DNA from: an uncultured Clostridia bacterium
GTDB taxonomy: Bacteria; Bacillota; Clostridia; Christensenellales; Maliibacteriaceae
DNA length: 8,038 nt
Assembly (NCBI GenBank): GCA_934613185.1
Contig: CAKTSO010000083.1
Span: forward strand, 1-8,038
Reading direction: 5' to 3'
Shown here: in pieces, positions 1 through 6,228 of the stretch
How the letters are laid out: every line of letters begins with the position of its first letter
Position numbering within the stretch: position 1 is the first letter of the stretch
Position numbers and translations under genes: made by a program
Notes under the pieces: generated by a model
The model's input: the letters and a program-made list of their open reading frames with translations, nothing else
Told to the model about the DNA's origin: nothing
The model's database searches: none

Positions 1-574
1 CCGCAAGCACCATAAAGATCAGGAAAAACATCGGCATCATGATCTTGTTCGTCTTTTCGATGCTGTGCGCGCCGAGGAACAGCGTCAACAGCGTCCCGAT
101 GACGACGATCACATGATAGGGAATGACGGAATACGGTTTCAAAGAAAACGATTCGAACCAAGCCGCCGCATCGGCGCTCATCAGCGTTCCCACAACGGAA
201 TCCACCAGCGCCTTCAAAACATAGGTCACAATGACGGCGTAGCCGATGGCGATGCACATGGAGCCCGCCAGCGGCAGCCAGCCGAGCACGCCGCCCGTCT
301 TCCCCATTTTCCTGCCGCGCGTTTCCCACGCGTTTTCATATGCGCCGAGCGTTCCCGTCGCCGCGCGGCGGCCCATCGCAAACTCCGCCGGAAGGCCGAC
401 GAAGCTGAAGATCAAAACAAACAGAAGATAAATCAGCAAAAACGCACCGCCGCCGTTGCTCCCCATCTTGTTGGGAAAGCCCCAGACATTCGCCATGCCG
501 ACCGCTGAACCGACGGACGCCAGAATAAAGCCCCACCGGCTCTTAAAGCTTTTCGTGTTCTTTTGATCTTTCAT
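1..574 (-). CDS. Sodium:neurotransmitter symporter (NSS) family transporter, N-terminal part
   Basis: Partial gene, running off the left edge; 191 residues are visible. NSS (SNF) proteins are inner-membrane transporters with a LeuT fold that import amino acids or related amines with sodium. The fragment shows the TM1 signature GSAVGMANVWGFP (residues 22-34), then SNGGGAFLL (39-47) and LPAEFAMGRR (61-70), all typical of TM1-TM2. Further hydrophobic segments lie at about 97-121 and 149-169, and TM5 begins near 177 after GAHSIEKTNKIMMP. Residues equivalent to LeuT sodium ligands are kept (G22, A24, V25, N29), but the outer-gate arginine position of LeuT (R30) is glycine here (G32). Two adjacent ATGs exist, at 577 and 574. 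The GAGG at 581-584 is 3 bases from the first and 6 from the second, so the second was chosen. The gene has its own promoter and is separated from the ABC operon by hairpins. Substrate unknown. Confidence 0.93.
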   Translation of the reverse strand, partial: MKDQKNTKSFKSRWGFILASVGSAVGMANVWGFPNKMGSNGGGAFLLIYLLFVLIFSFVGLPAEFAMGRRAATGTLGAYENAWETRGRKMGKTGGVLGWLPLAGSMCIAIGYAVIVTYVLKALVDSVVGTLMSADAAAWFESFSLKPYSVIPYHVIVVIGTLLTLFLGAHSIEKTNKIMMPMFFLIFMVLA

Positions 575-653
575 CATTTTCCTCGCAACGCCGGCAAAGC
601 GCATGGTTTGCCGCGTTTTCTTTCTCGTAATTTGCCGAAACACATCTTTAGAT

Positions 654-682
654 AGTGTACTGCTTTACCATCCCAAAGTCAA
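654..682 (-). promoter_or_regulatory. Sigma-A-type promoter of the NSS transporter gene
   Basis: On the minus strand a -35 box TTGACT (677-682) is followed by a 17-base spacer and a -10 box TACACT (654-659). Transcription would start near 647, giving a leader of about 70 bases before the ATG at 574. The -35 region sits in a short tandem repeat (AGTCAAGTCAA on the plus strand, 677-687), so a second TTGACT lies 5 bases further upstream with a poorer spacer. The call rests on consensus match only. Confidence 0.7.
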
Positions 683-713
683 GTCAAAAGACGTTTTTCG
701 CTTCATACAGGCA

Positions 714-764
714 AAATGCTCCGCCGCTTTCAGCCTTTTTTCGCCCGAAGCGCGCGGAGCATTT
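714..764 (-). terminator. Large hairpin, probable terminator of the ABC exporter operon
   Basis: AAATGCTCCGC (714-724) pairs perfectly with GCGGAGCATTT (754-764), and an inner CGCTT/AAGCG stem (725-729 with 748-752) extends it past one bulged base at 753. On the minus strand it lies about 47 bases after the ABC stop codon and just upstream of the NSS promoter, where a terminator is expected. The following T tract is weak (TTTTGCC), so termination could be partial. Confidence 0.55.
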
Positions 765-778
765 GTTAAATTCGATCT

Positions 779-802
779 TAAGGCTTGCGCCCGCATGCCT
801 TA
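779..802 (-). other. Small inverted repeat in the 3' leader-out of the ABC operon
   Basis: TAAGGC (779-784) pairs with GCCTTA (797-802), with a further TGC/GCA inside, immediately after the ABC stop codon at 811. It has no T tract on either strand, so it is not a terminator by itself. It may stabilise the mRNA 3' end or mean nothing. Confidence 0.35.
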
Positions 803-810
803 TCCGTCTG

Positions 811-2634
811 TCACTCTTCAATCAATGCTTTGCCGACGGCGCCGCGCTGGGACTGTTCCTCAAACTGATTTGTGTATAGTCTCCAATAGCGGCCGCGCTT
901 CTTCATCAACTCTTCGTGCGTGCCGCGCTCAATCTCGCGCCCGTCCCCGATCACGAGGATCACGTCCGCGCGGCGGATCGTCGAAAGGCGGTGCGCCACG
1001 ACGAAGCTCGTGCGGCCTTTCAGGACCCGATCGATCGCGCGCTGGATGAGCTGTTCCGTCTTCGTGTCGATCGACGCCGTCGCCTCGTCGAGCACGAAGA
1101 TTGCGGGATCGATCAATACGGCGCGCGCAAAGGCGATGAGCTGCTTTTGCCCCGTGGATAAAAGGCTTCCGCCCTCGCCGACCTGCGTGTCGTAGCCTTC
1201 GGGCAATTTTTCGATGAATTCATGCGCAAACGTCACGCGCGCCGCCGCTTCCACGTCTTCGTCCGACGCGTCGGGTCTGCCGTAACGGATGTTGTCGCGC
1301 ACCGTCCCGGAAAAAAGATGCGGCGTCTGGAGCACATAGCCCATGTTTCGATGCAGATACAAAAGCCCGAGCTTTCGCGTGTCGACGCCGTCGATGCATA
1401 CGCGCCCGCTCGTCGGCTCGTAAAAGCGTCCCAACAGCTGCACGATCGTCGTCTTTCCCGCGCCCGTTTCGCCGACCAGCGCCACCTGTGTGCCCGGCGG
1501 CACGTCGAGGGAAAAGTCCCGTAAAACGGGCACGCCGTCCCGATAGGCGAAATCTACGTTTTCAAACGTCACATGCCCCGCCATCTTCGGCCAGTTTTCC
1601 TCTCTCGGCGCAAACACGGTGCCGAAACGTTCGATCGTCTTTTCGTCGTCCGCAATCGCGGACTGTTCGTGAAGAAGCTCGATCACGCGCTCCGCCGCGG
1701 CCTGCGCCGCCTGCAATTCCGCAAAGATACCCGCAAGATTGTTGACCGGCTCGAAAAAGCCTGTAGCATAGTTGACGAACGTCGCCAGCACGCCAAGCGT
1801 CAGCCCGCCCGTCAGCACGCGCGCGCCGCCGCCCCATAAAACCGCCGCCACGCAGACGTTGCCGATGAGCGTGACAAGCGGCAGATAAATGCTCGAATAC
1901 TTCGCCGCGCGAAGCGCCGCCCGTTTCATCCGCGTCGTTTTCCGCACAAACTGCGCCGCATTCTCATCTTCAAAAAGCAGCGTCTTCGTCGTCTGCGCCC
2001 CCATCACACCTTCGTTGAAGGCAGACAGAATCGTCGCCTGCACATGACGTGCGTCACGCTGCGCCGCCAGGATATGGCGCTGAAAATAAATGCTCAGCGC
2101 AATGATCGGCGGCATCGTCAAAAGCACCAAAAGCGCAAGGAACGGCTTTAAAACGAACATGGCGATAATTACGCCGACCATATAGGCGACAGCCCATGAA
2201 CCGTCCACGATGCTCCAGGCGAGCATTTCGGTCAGCCGCGTGACGTCCGAAAGCATTCGCGACGTGATCTGTCCGATCGGCATTTCGTCGTAATAGGAAA
2301 GCGACAGCGTCTGGAGCTTTTGGAACATTTGCGTGCGCAGATCGCGCGCCATGCCGAGCTCGATGCGCGAGCCGAAGCGGATGAACAAAAGCACGTTCAG
2401 CCCCTGCGCCAGCGCGACGATGAAATACACCGTGAAAAACCAGCCGAGCGCATCCGTCCGCGCGCCGGGAATGATCGTGTCGATCGCATACATGGACAAA
2501 ATCGGGAAAAACACGTCGATCAGCGCCGTCAAAAGCATCGTCACAACAAGACCCGCGACGTATTTTCTATAGGAAAGCATTGCGCGAAGAAGTTCCCGCC
2601 ACAGGCTCCACTGCACTTTTTTCGTCTGTTTCAC
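811..2634 (-). CDS. ABC exporter half-transporter, ATPase-competent subunit (heterodimer partner 2)
   Basis: A 607-residue half-transporter with an N-terminal six-helix membrane domain (about 20-310) fused to a C-terminal nucleotide-binding domain (about 355-590), the layout of bacterial multidrug/lipid exporters of the BmrCD, TM287/288 and LmrCD type. Visible motifs: Walker A GETGAGKTT (388-396), Q-loop Q436, signature LSTGQ (492-496), Walker B with catalytic glutamate in FVLDEATASID (D516, E517), and switch histidine H548 in VAHRLST. The signature deviates from LSGGQ. In a heterodimer this signature faces the partner's degenerate Walker B, so the weak site is built from both subunits' odd halves. 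The start is GTG at 2634-2632, overlapping the partner's TGA (GTGA), with AGGAGG at 2642-2647, 7 bases upstream. The overlap implies translational coupling and 1:1 synthesis. Substrate cannot be told from sequence; drug, lipid or peptide export are all possible. Confidence 0.96.
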   Translation of the reverse strand: MKQTKKVQWSLWRELLRAMLSYRKYVAGLVVTMLLTALIDVFFPILSMYAIDTIIPGARTDALGWFFTVYFIVALAQGLNVLLFIRFGSRIELGMARDLRTQMFQKLQTLSLSYYDEMPIGQITSRMLSDVTRLTEMLAWSIVDGSWAVAYMVGVIIAMFVLKPFLALLVLLTMPPIIALSIYFQRHILAAQRDARHVQATILSAFNEGVMGAQTTKTLLFEDENAAQFVRKTTRMKRAALRAAKYSSIYLPLVTLIGNVCVAAVLWGGGARVLTGGLTLGVLATFVNYATGFFEPVNNLAGIFAELQAAQAAAERVIELLHEQSAIADDEKTIERFGTVFAPREENWPKMAGHVTFENVDFAYRDGVPVLRDFSLDVPPGTQVALVGETGAGKTTIVQLLGRFYEPTSGRVCIDGVDTRKLGLLYLHRNMGYVLQTPHLFSGTVRDNIRYGRPDASDEDVEAAARVTFAHEFIEKLPEGYDTQVGEGGSLLSTGQKQLIAFARAVLIDPAIFVLDEATASIDTKTEQLIQRAIDRVLKGRTSFVVAHRLSTIRRADVILVIGDGREIERGTHEELMKKRGRYWRLYTNQFEEQSQRGAVGKALIEE

Positions 2635-4436
2635 AGCAGTTCCTCCTGTTTTTTTCGCGCAGACTGGATCTCATACAACTCCCGATACAGCCCCGGAACT
2701 TTCAAAAGCTCTTCGGCCGTGCCCTGTTGAACAAGTCGGCCATCCTCCAATACGAGAATGATATCCGCATGGCTGAGCGTGGAAATGCGGTGCGAGATCA
2801 AAAACGTCGTGCGGCCGCCGCGACGCGTTTCCAGCGCGTTTCGAATCTGCGCATCGGTCTTCGTATCGACCGCCGAAAGCGAATCGTCCAAAATCAAAAC
2901 GGGCGTGTTTCGAAGCAGTGTCCGTGCAATCGCCACGCGCTGCTTCTGCCCGCCGGAAAGCGTCACGCCGCGTTCGCCGATCTGCGTATCGTAACCGTCG
3001 GGAAAGCTCTCGATAACACGGGAAAGCGACGAATCGCGCGCCGCGCGGTCGATCTCCTCCTGCGGCGCGTCGGGATGCGCCAGCGCGATGTTCTCGCGCA
3101 GCGTGCGGGAATATAAGAAGGACTCCTGCAAGACCATGCCCACGTTTTCGCGCACGCTTTTTCGCTCAATCGTTGACAGATCGACGCCGTTCACCGTGAT
3201 CTTGCCGCGCGTGGGATCGTAAAAGCGCCCAAGGAGCTGCACAAGCGTGGATTTTCCCGAACCCGTGTGCCCGAGGATCGCCGCCGTCTGCCCCTTTTTC
3301 ACGGTAAAACTGATATCGCGAAGCATTTCATGCCCGTTCGGATAGGAAAAATCGACGTGGGAAAAGACAATATCTCCGTTTTCGAACGGTTTCGTTCCAC
3401 CCACATCCTCCGCAGGCTGATTTAAAATCTCCGCAAGGCGGCTCCATGCGACCTTCGCCTTGCCGAAATCCGCCAGAATCCGCCCCATCTGGCGCACCGG
3501 CCAGACGAGCATCCCGGCATAGGTTGTGAACATGATGAGTTCGCCGATGCTGATCTGCCCTTTTAAACACAACATCGTGCCAACGGCAAGGCAGATGCCG
3601 CCCTGCACATAGCCCGCTGCGTCGGTCATGCCCCAAAAAAGCGCCATGTTGTCACTGACGCCGAGGTTTTTCTCCATCGCAAGCTCGTTTTTCTCCGAGA
3701 ACTTCTCGACTTCCCGCGCCTGCTGCCCGAACGCGCGCACCACGCGCACGCCCGCGACGTTCTCCTGCAAAACGCTCGTCATTTCGCCCTCGGCCTCGTC
3801 CGCCTCCAAAAAGCGCTTCTGCACCGAGAGGAAGTACACGATGCTTCCCGCAAAGACGATCGGCAGAAGGGACATGGTCGCAAGCAGCATTCGCTTGTCG
3901 CCCGTCGTCATCAATAAAAGTGCAATGACGACGATCGAGATCGCGCGCGCCAGCTCGACCACGCGCCCCGCGGCGAACGAGCGGATCATCTCGACGTCCG
4001 TCGTGCAGCGCTGGATCACGTCGCCGGTGTCGAAGCGATGCAGCGCGTCGAAATCGAGCGACTGAAAATGCGTCATCAACCGATCGCGCAGATTTTTGGC
4101 AAGCCCTTCCGCCGCGCTGCGGGAACAATACGTCCGAAACAGCGCGGCAAATGCGTTGCCGACCGCCAAAACCGTGACGACCAGTGCGCAGACCCACAGA
4201 TTTTGCACGAGATACGCGCGTCCGCCGACGGATTCGATCCATCGGCAGATCCCCTGCGGCAGCGCGAACGGCTGCGTGTCCAGAACGCTGTCGACGCTGA
4301 CGCGGATCACCAGCGGGATCAAAAGCGAAAACAGCGCCGCCAGAATCGAAGCCGCCATGCACGCGGCAAACCATTTCGTCTGCCCGTGAAGCACGTCAAA
4401 AAACGCGCCGCGGCTCTTTTTCCCTTTCGTTTTCAA
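2631..4436 (-). CDS. ABC exporter half-transporter with degenerate ATP site (heterodimer partner 1)
   Basis: A 601-residue half-transporter: membrane domain with six predicted helices (about 20-325) followed by a nucleotide-binding domain (about 355-590). Motifs: Walker A GHTGSGKST (389-397), Q-loop Q437, canonical signature LSGGQ (493-497), Walker B LILDDSLSAVD with aspartate (D518) at the catalytic glutamate position, and H549 in ISHRIST. The Asp-for-Glu change is the hallmark of the non-hydrolytic subunit in heterodimeric exporters such as BmrC and TM287, so it should pair with the product of the next gene. As first gene of the operon it has its own promoter (4501-4530). The start is TTG at 4436-4434, with GGAGG at 4444-4448, 7 bases upstream. 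The nearby ATG at 4441-4439 is out of frame, stops after two codons (ATG AAT TGA) and lies only 2 bases from the Shine-Dalgarno. Family assignment is firm; substrate unknown. Confidence 0.96.
   Translation of the reverse strand: MKTKGKKSRGAFFDVLHGQTKWFAACMAASILAALFSLLIPLVIRVSVDSVLDTQPFALPQGICRWIESVGGRAYLVQNLWVCALVVTVLAVGNAFAALFRTYCSRSAAEGLAKNLRDRLMTHFQSLDFDALHRFDTGDVIQRCTTDVEMIRSFAAGRVVELARAISIVVIALLLMTTGDKRMLLATMSLLPIVFAGSIVYFLSVQKRFLEADEAEGEMTSVLQENVAGVRVVRAFGQQAREVEKFSEKNELAMEKNLGVSDNMALFWGMTDAAGYVQGGICLAVGTMLCLKGQISIGELIMFTTYAGMLVWPVRQMGRILADFGKAKVAWSRLAEILNQPAEDVGGTKPFENGDIVFSHVDFSYPNGHEMLRDISFTVKKGQTAAILGHTGSGKSTLVQLLGRFYDPTRGKITVNGVDLSTIERKSVRENVGMVLQESFLYSRTLRENIALAHPDAPQEEIDRAARDSSLSRVIESFPDGYDTQIGERGVTLSGGQKQRVAIARTLLRNTPVLILDDSLSAVDTKTDAQIRNALETRRGGRTTFLISHRISTLSHADIILVLEDGRLVQQGTAEELLKVPGLYRELYEIQSARKKQEELL
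2642..2647 (-). promoter_or_regulatory. Ribosome binding site of the second ABC gene, deciding its GTG start
   Basis: A perfect AGGAGG on the minus strand, 7 bases before the GTG at 2634. It lies inside the last codons of the upstream ABC gene. Its strength supports the GTG start overlapping the upstream stop as the true one. Confidence 0.85.
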
Positions 4437-4443
4437 TTCATTT

Positions 4444-4448
4444 CCTCC
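4444..4448 (-). promoter_or_regulatory. Ribosome binding site of the first ABC gene, deciding its TTG start
   Basis: GGAGG on the minus strand with a 7-base spacer to the TTG at 4436. The out-of-frame ATG between them is too close (2 bases) to be well served and would yield only Met-Asn. This spacing favours TTG as the functional start. Confidence 0.75.
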
Positions 4449-4500
4449 AAAGGCGAGCCGCCTCGCACGGCAAAGCGGCCCAAAAATATTCTCCGCGCTT

Positions 4501-4530
4501 ATTATAACCGAAACAGCGCCCGATTGACAA
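4501..4530 (-). promoter_or_regulatory. Sigma-A-type promoter of the ABC exporter operon
   Basis: On the minus strand a -35 TTGTCA (4525-4530) and a perfect -10 TATAAT (4501-4506) are separated by 18 bases. The start of transcription would be near 4494, giving a leader of nearly 60 bases before the TTG start. This is the best consensus match in the window. No operator was recognised. Confidence 0.8.
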
Positions 4531-4568
4531 CGAGACGTTCCCGCCGTTTTTCAAAATCCGGCTTGTTT

Positions 4569-4598
4569 TTGATCGATCGCGCGGCTTTGATGTATCAT
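4569..4598 (+). promoter_or_regulatory. Possible promoter of the dehydrogenase gene
   Basis: On the plus strand TTGATC (4569-4574) and TATCAT (4593-4598) with an 18-base spacer form a moderate sigma-A-like promoter, with a start near 4605 and a leader of about 73 bases. It is divergent from the ABC promoter and the two are about 40 bases apart. A perfect TTGACA at 4524-4529 on the same strand lacks a good -10 at the right distance. Confidence 0.45.
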
Positions 4599-4663
4599 CT
4601 TCCGCGATCCTGTCGATACTGAATCCGTCAGACCCGCGCAATAAAAAACGGGCTTTTCAAAAA

Positions 4664-4669
4664 AGGAGG
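4664..4669 (+). promoter_or_regulatory. Ribosome binding site of the dehydrogenase gene
   Basis: A perfect AGGAGG, 8 bases before the ATG at 4678. It fixes the start of the dehydrogenase and suggests efficient translation. Confidence 0.88.
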
Positions 4670-4677
4670 CCATTGCC

Positions 4678-5703
4678 ATGGAAAAAATCAGAGTCGTACA
4701 GTACGGCTGCGGCAAAATGAGCAAGTACATCCTGCGCTATCTTCACGAAAAAGGCGCGCAGATCGTCGGGGCGATCGACGTGGATCCCGCCGTCGTCGGG
4801 CAGGACGTCGGCGATTTCGCGGATCTCGGCTTAAAGACCGGCGTCATCATTTCAAGCGACGCGGACAAGGTCTTGGACGAATGCGACGCGGACGTCGCCA
4901 TTGTCACGCTCTTCAGTTTCATTGACGATATCTATGAGCATGTGGAACGATGCGTTTCCCGTGGGATCAACGTCATCACCACCTGCGAAGAGGCGATTTT
5001 CCCGTGGACGACCGCCGCAGCGCAGATCAATCGCCTGGACGCGCTTGCCAAAGAAACCGGCTGCACCGTCACCGGCAGCGGCATGCAGGACATTTTCTGG
5101 ATCAATCTGGTCGCACTCGCCGCGGGCGGCTGCCACAAGATCACAAAGATCAAGGGCGCTTACAGCTACAACGTCGACGAATACGGCCCGGCGCTCGCCG
5201 CCGCGCACGGCTGCGATCTTTCGCCCGAAGAGTTTGAGCGGAACATTGCGCATCCCGAAGTCTTTGAGCCCTCCTACGCATGGAACGCGAGCGAAGCGCT
5301 CTGCAATAAGCTCGGGCTGACGATCAAGTCCATCGATCAAAAACACGTCCCCTGCATCATCGACGAGGATATCTGCTCCGAAACGCTCGGCCGAACGATC
5401 AAAGCGGGCCGCTGCATCGGCATGTCCGCCGTCGTGACCATCGAGACCATGCAAGGCATCACCGTTGAAGAAGAAACCATCGGCAAAGTCTATCGGCCCG
5501 AAGACGGCGACCTGTGTGACTGGAAGATCAGCGGCGAGCCGGACACGGAATTTCACGTCGTCAAGCCCGCTACCGTCGAACACACCTGCGCGACCGTGGT
5601 CAATCGCTTGCCGAGCCTTCTTCGCGCCCCGGCCGGTTATGTGACCGCCGATCAGCTGGAGCCGGTTTCGTATCTGACGTTCCCGATGGAACTGTATCGT
5701 TAA
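4678..5703 (+). CDS. NAD(P)-dependent dehydrogenase, 2,4-diaminopentanoate dehydrogenase / DapB-like family
   Basis: A 341-residue soluble, cytoplasmic oxidoreductase. The N-terminus is a Rossmann fold: VVQYGCGKM (6-14) gives the GxGxxM dinucleotide loop seen in dihydrodipicolinate reductases, and GAIDVD (31-36) ends strand 2 with acidic residues, which usually favours NAD over NADP. The second half, with TVVNRLPSLLRAPAGYVTADQL (306-327) near the end, resembles the C-terminal domain of 2,4-diaminopentanoate dehydrogenase (Ord), and the length fits that family. Ord oxidatively deaminates 2,4-diaminopentanoate to 2-amino-4-oxopentanoate in clostridial ornithine fermentation. None of its pathway partners (the aminomutase OraSE or the thiolase OrtAB) lies in the window, so the real substrate may differ; another amino acid or imine is possible. 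It stands alone between its own promoter and terminator, divergent from the ABC operon. The fold is fairly sure from motifs; the substrate is inference. Confidence 0.82.
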   Translation: MEKIRVVQYGCGKMSKYILRYLHEKGAQIVGAIDVDPAVVGQDVGDFADLGLKTGVIISSDADKVLDECDADVAIVTLFSFIDDIYEHVERCVSRGINVITTCEEAIFPWTTAAAQINRLDALAKETGCTVTGSGMQDIFWINLVALAAGGCHKITKIKGAYSYNVDEYGPALAAAHGCDLSPEEFERNIAHPEVFEPSYAWNASEALCNKLGLTIKSIDQKHVPCIIDEDICSETLGRTIKAGRCIGMSAVVTIETMQGITVEEETIGKVYRPEDGDLCDWKISGEPDTEFHVVKPATVEHTCATVVNRLPSLLRAPAGYVTADQLEPVSYLTFPMELYR

Positions 5704-5723
5704 AGATACCCGCAGTGCTTTGC

Positions 5724-5771
5724 AAAACAAACGAAGCGCGTGTGTTTACCGCCGCGCTTCGTTTGTTTTTT
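5724..5771 (+). terminator. Rho-independent terminator of the dehydrogenase gene
   Basis: A 17-bp perfect stem (5724-5740 with 5753-5769, core GAAGCGCG/CGCGCTTC), a 12-base loop and a plus-strand T run right at its end (5766-5771), 20 bases after the stop codon. Confidence 0.93.
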
Positions 5772-5772
5772 A

Positions 5773-5811
5773 TAATAAAAAATACGCGGAAAACCGAAGC
5801 TTTCCGCGTAT
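5773..5811 (-). terminator. Rho-independent terminator of the SRP RNA
   Basis: On the minus strand an 11-bp perfect stem (ATACGCGGAAA with TTTCCGCGTAT, 5811-5801 and 5792-5782) with an 8-base loop is followed directly by a T run (TTTTTTATTAT). It begins 11 bases after the mature SRP RNA 3' end. Confidence 0.92.
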
Positions 5812-5821
5812 GAATTTAAAT

Positions 5822-6094
5822 GCCGTGCACCTTTGATCGATACAGCGCCCACAGCCGGGATTCAAAGCGCAAGACTCCGACCAGGCACCCCCGCGGCACA
5901 CATCGACATCTGCTTAGTGCTGCTTTCTTCCGAACCTGACACGGTTCACAGCGCGATGTTGCACAGGACCCAATCTTCATCGCCTCACGTCATCGTTCCA
6001 AGACGCCACGGAAGCAGACCTCAGCAAAGGGATCAAACCCCGCTGTAGCGGATTGCGGGTTACAAGGCACCGCTAGCTCCCCGTCTGGCACGGC
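5822..6094 (-). ncRNA. ffs: Signal recognition particle RNA, large bacterial type
   Basis: About 273 nt. This RNA binds Ffh and, with FtsY, targets nascent membrane and secreted proteins to the Sec translocon. Domain IV is clear at about 5911-5950: GTCAGGTTCGGAAGAAAGCAGC carries the GGAA tetraloop (5928-5931) and the conserved Ffh-binding internal loops. The Alu-like 5' domain is present (GGTGCCTTGTAACCCGC near 6070-6050), as in Bacillus and Clostridium and unlike the short E. coli 4.5S RNA. The ends pair: 5' GCCGTGC (6094-6088) with GCACGGC 3' (5828-5822), which set the boundaries. A promoter and a terminator flank it exactly, so it is a single-gene unit. The tip stem is TTC/GAA rather than the usual TCC/GGA, a change that keeps pairing. 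Ends may be off by a few bases because processing is not visible. Confidence 0.95.
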
Positions 6095-6119
6095 AAATCT
6101 ATCTTTTTGGAACAAAGAT

Positions 6120-6148
6120 AGTATACCCCGAATTTCGAAAAGATGCAA
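6120..6148 (-). promoter_or_regulatory. Promoter of the SRP RNA gene
   Basis: On the minus strand -35 TTGCAT (6143-6148), a 17-base spacer and -10 TATACT (6120-6125). Transcription would begin near 6113, leaving a short leader of about 19 bases to be trimmed from the mature 5' end at 6094. Confidence 0.8.
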
Positions 6149-6187
6149 CTGTTTCGAAAAAAGCCGTTTTCGGCGTTGTTCTCCGAT

Positions 6188-6217
6188 AAAAAAAGGTCGA
6201 AATGCTTCGGCCTTTTT
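6188..6217 (-). terminator. Rho-independent terminator of the GH18-like lipoprotein gene
   Basis: On the minus strand AAAAAGGCCGAA (6217-6206) pairs with TTCGACCTTTTT (6201-6190), with one C-A mismatch, a 4-base loop and a run of seven T at the end (6194-6188). It lies 11 bases after the stop codon. On the plus strand the mismatch becomes a G-U pair, so it may work in both directions. Confidence 0.87.
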
Positions 6218-6228
6218 CATAACTCGGT

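Noticed and set aside
65..508. Open frame of 147 codons on the plus strand opposite the NSS gene
   Set aside because: It is rich in Arg, His and Gln with no motif, and lies antisense to a clear NSS coding frame; it is a shadow of a GC-rich gene.
603..1049. Plus-strand frame of 148 codons spanning the NSS/ABC gap and the ABC 3' end
   Set aside because: Its second half is an Arg/Ser-rich shadow of the ABC gene and its first half runs through a promoter and a hairpin; no RBS supports it.
4524..4529. Perfect TTGACA on the plus strand upstream of the dehydrogenase
   Set aside because: No acceptable -10 lies 16-18 bases downstream; it overlaps, by chance, the minus-strand -35 of the ABC promoter.
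4633..4652. Short CCCG/CGGG inverted repeat before the dehydrogenase RBS
   Set aside because: Only a 4-bp stem with a long AT loop; too weak to call a terminator or riboswitch.
4852..5730. Minus-strand frame of 292 codons opposite the dehydrogenase
   Set aside because: It is long but antisense to a recognisable enzyme, has no family motif, and overlaps the dehydrogenase terminator; explained by codon bias.
5833..6220. Small open frames on both strands over the SRP RNA
   Set aside because: They cover a structured RNA gene and its promoter and show no coding signal.
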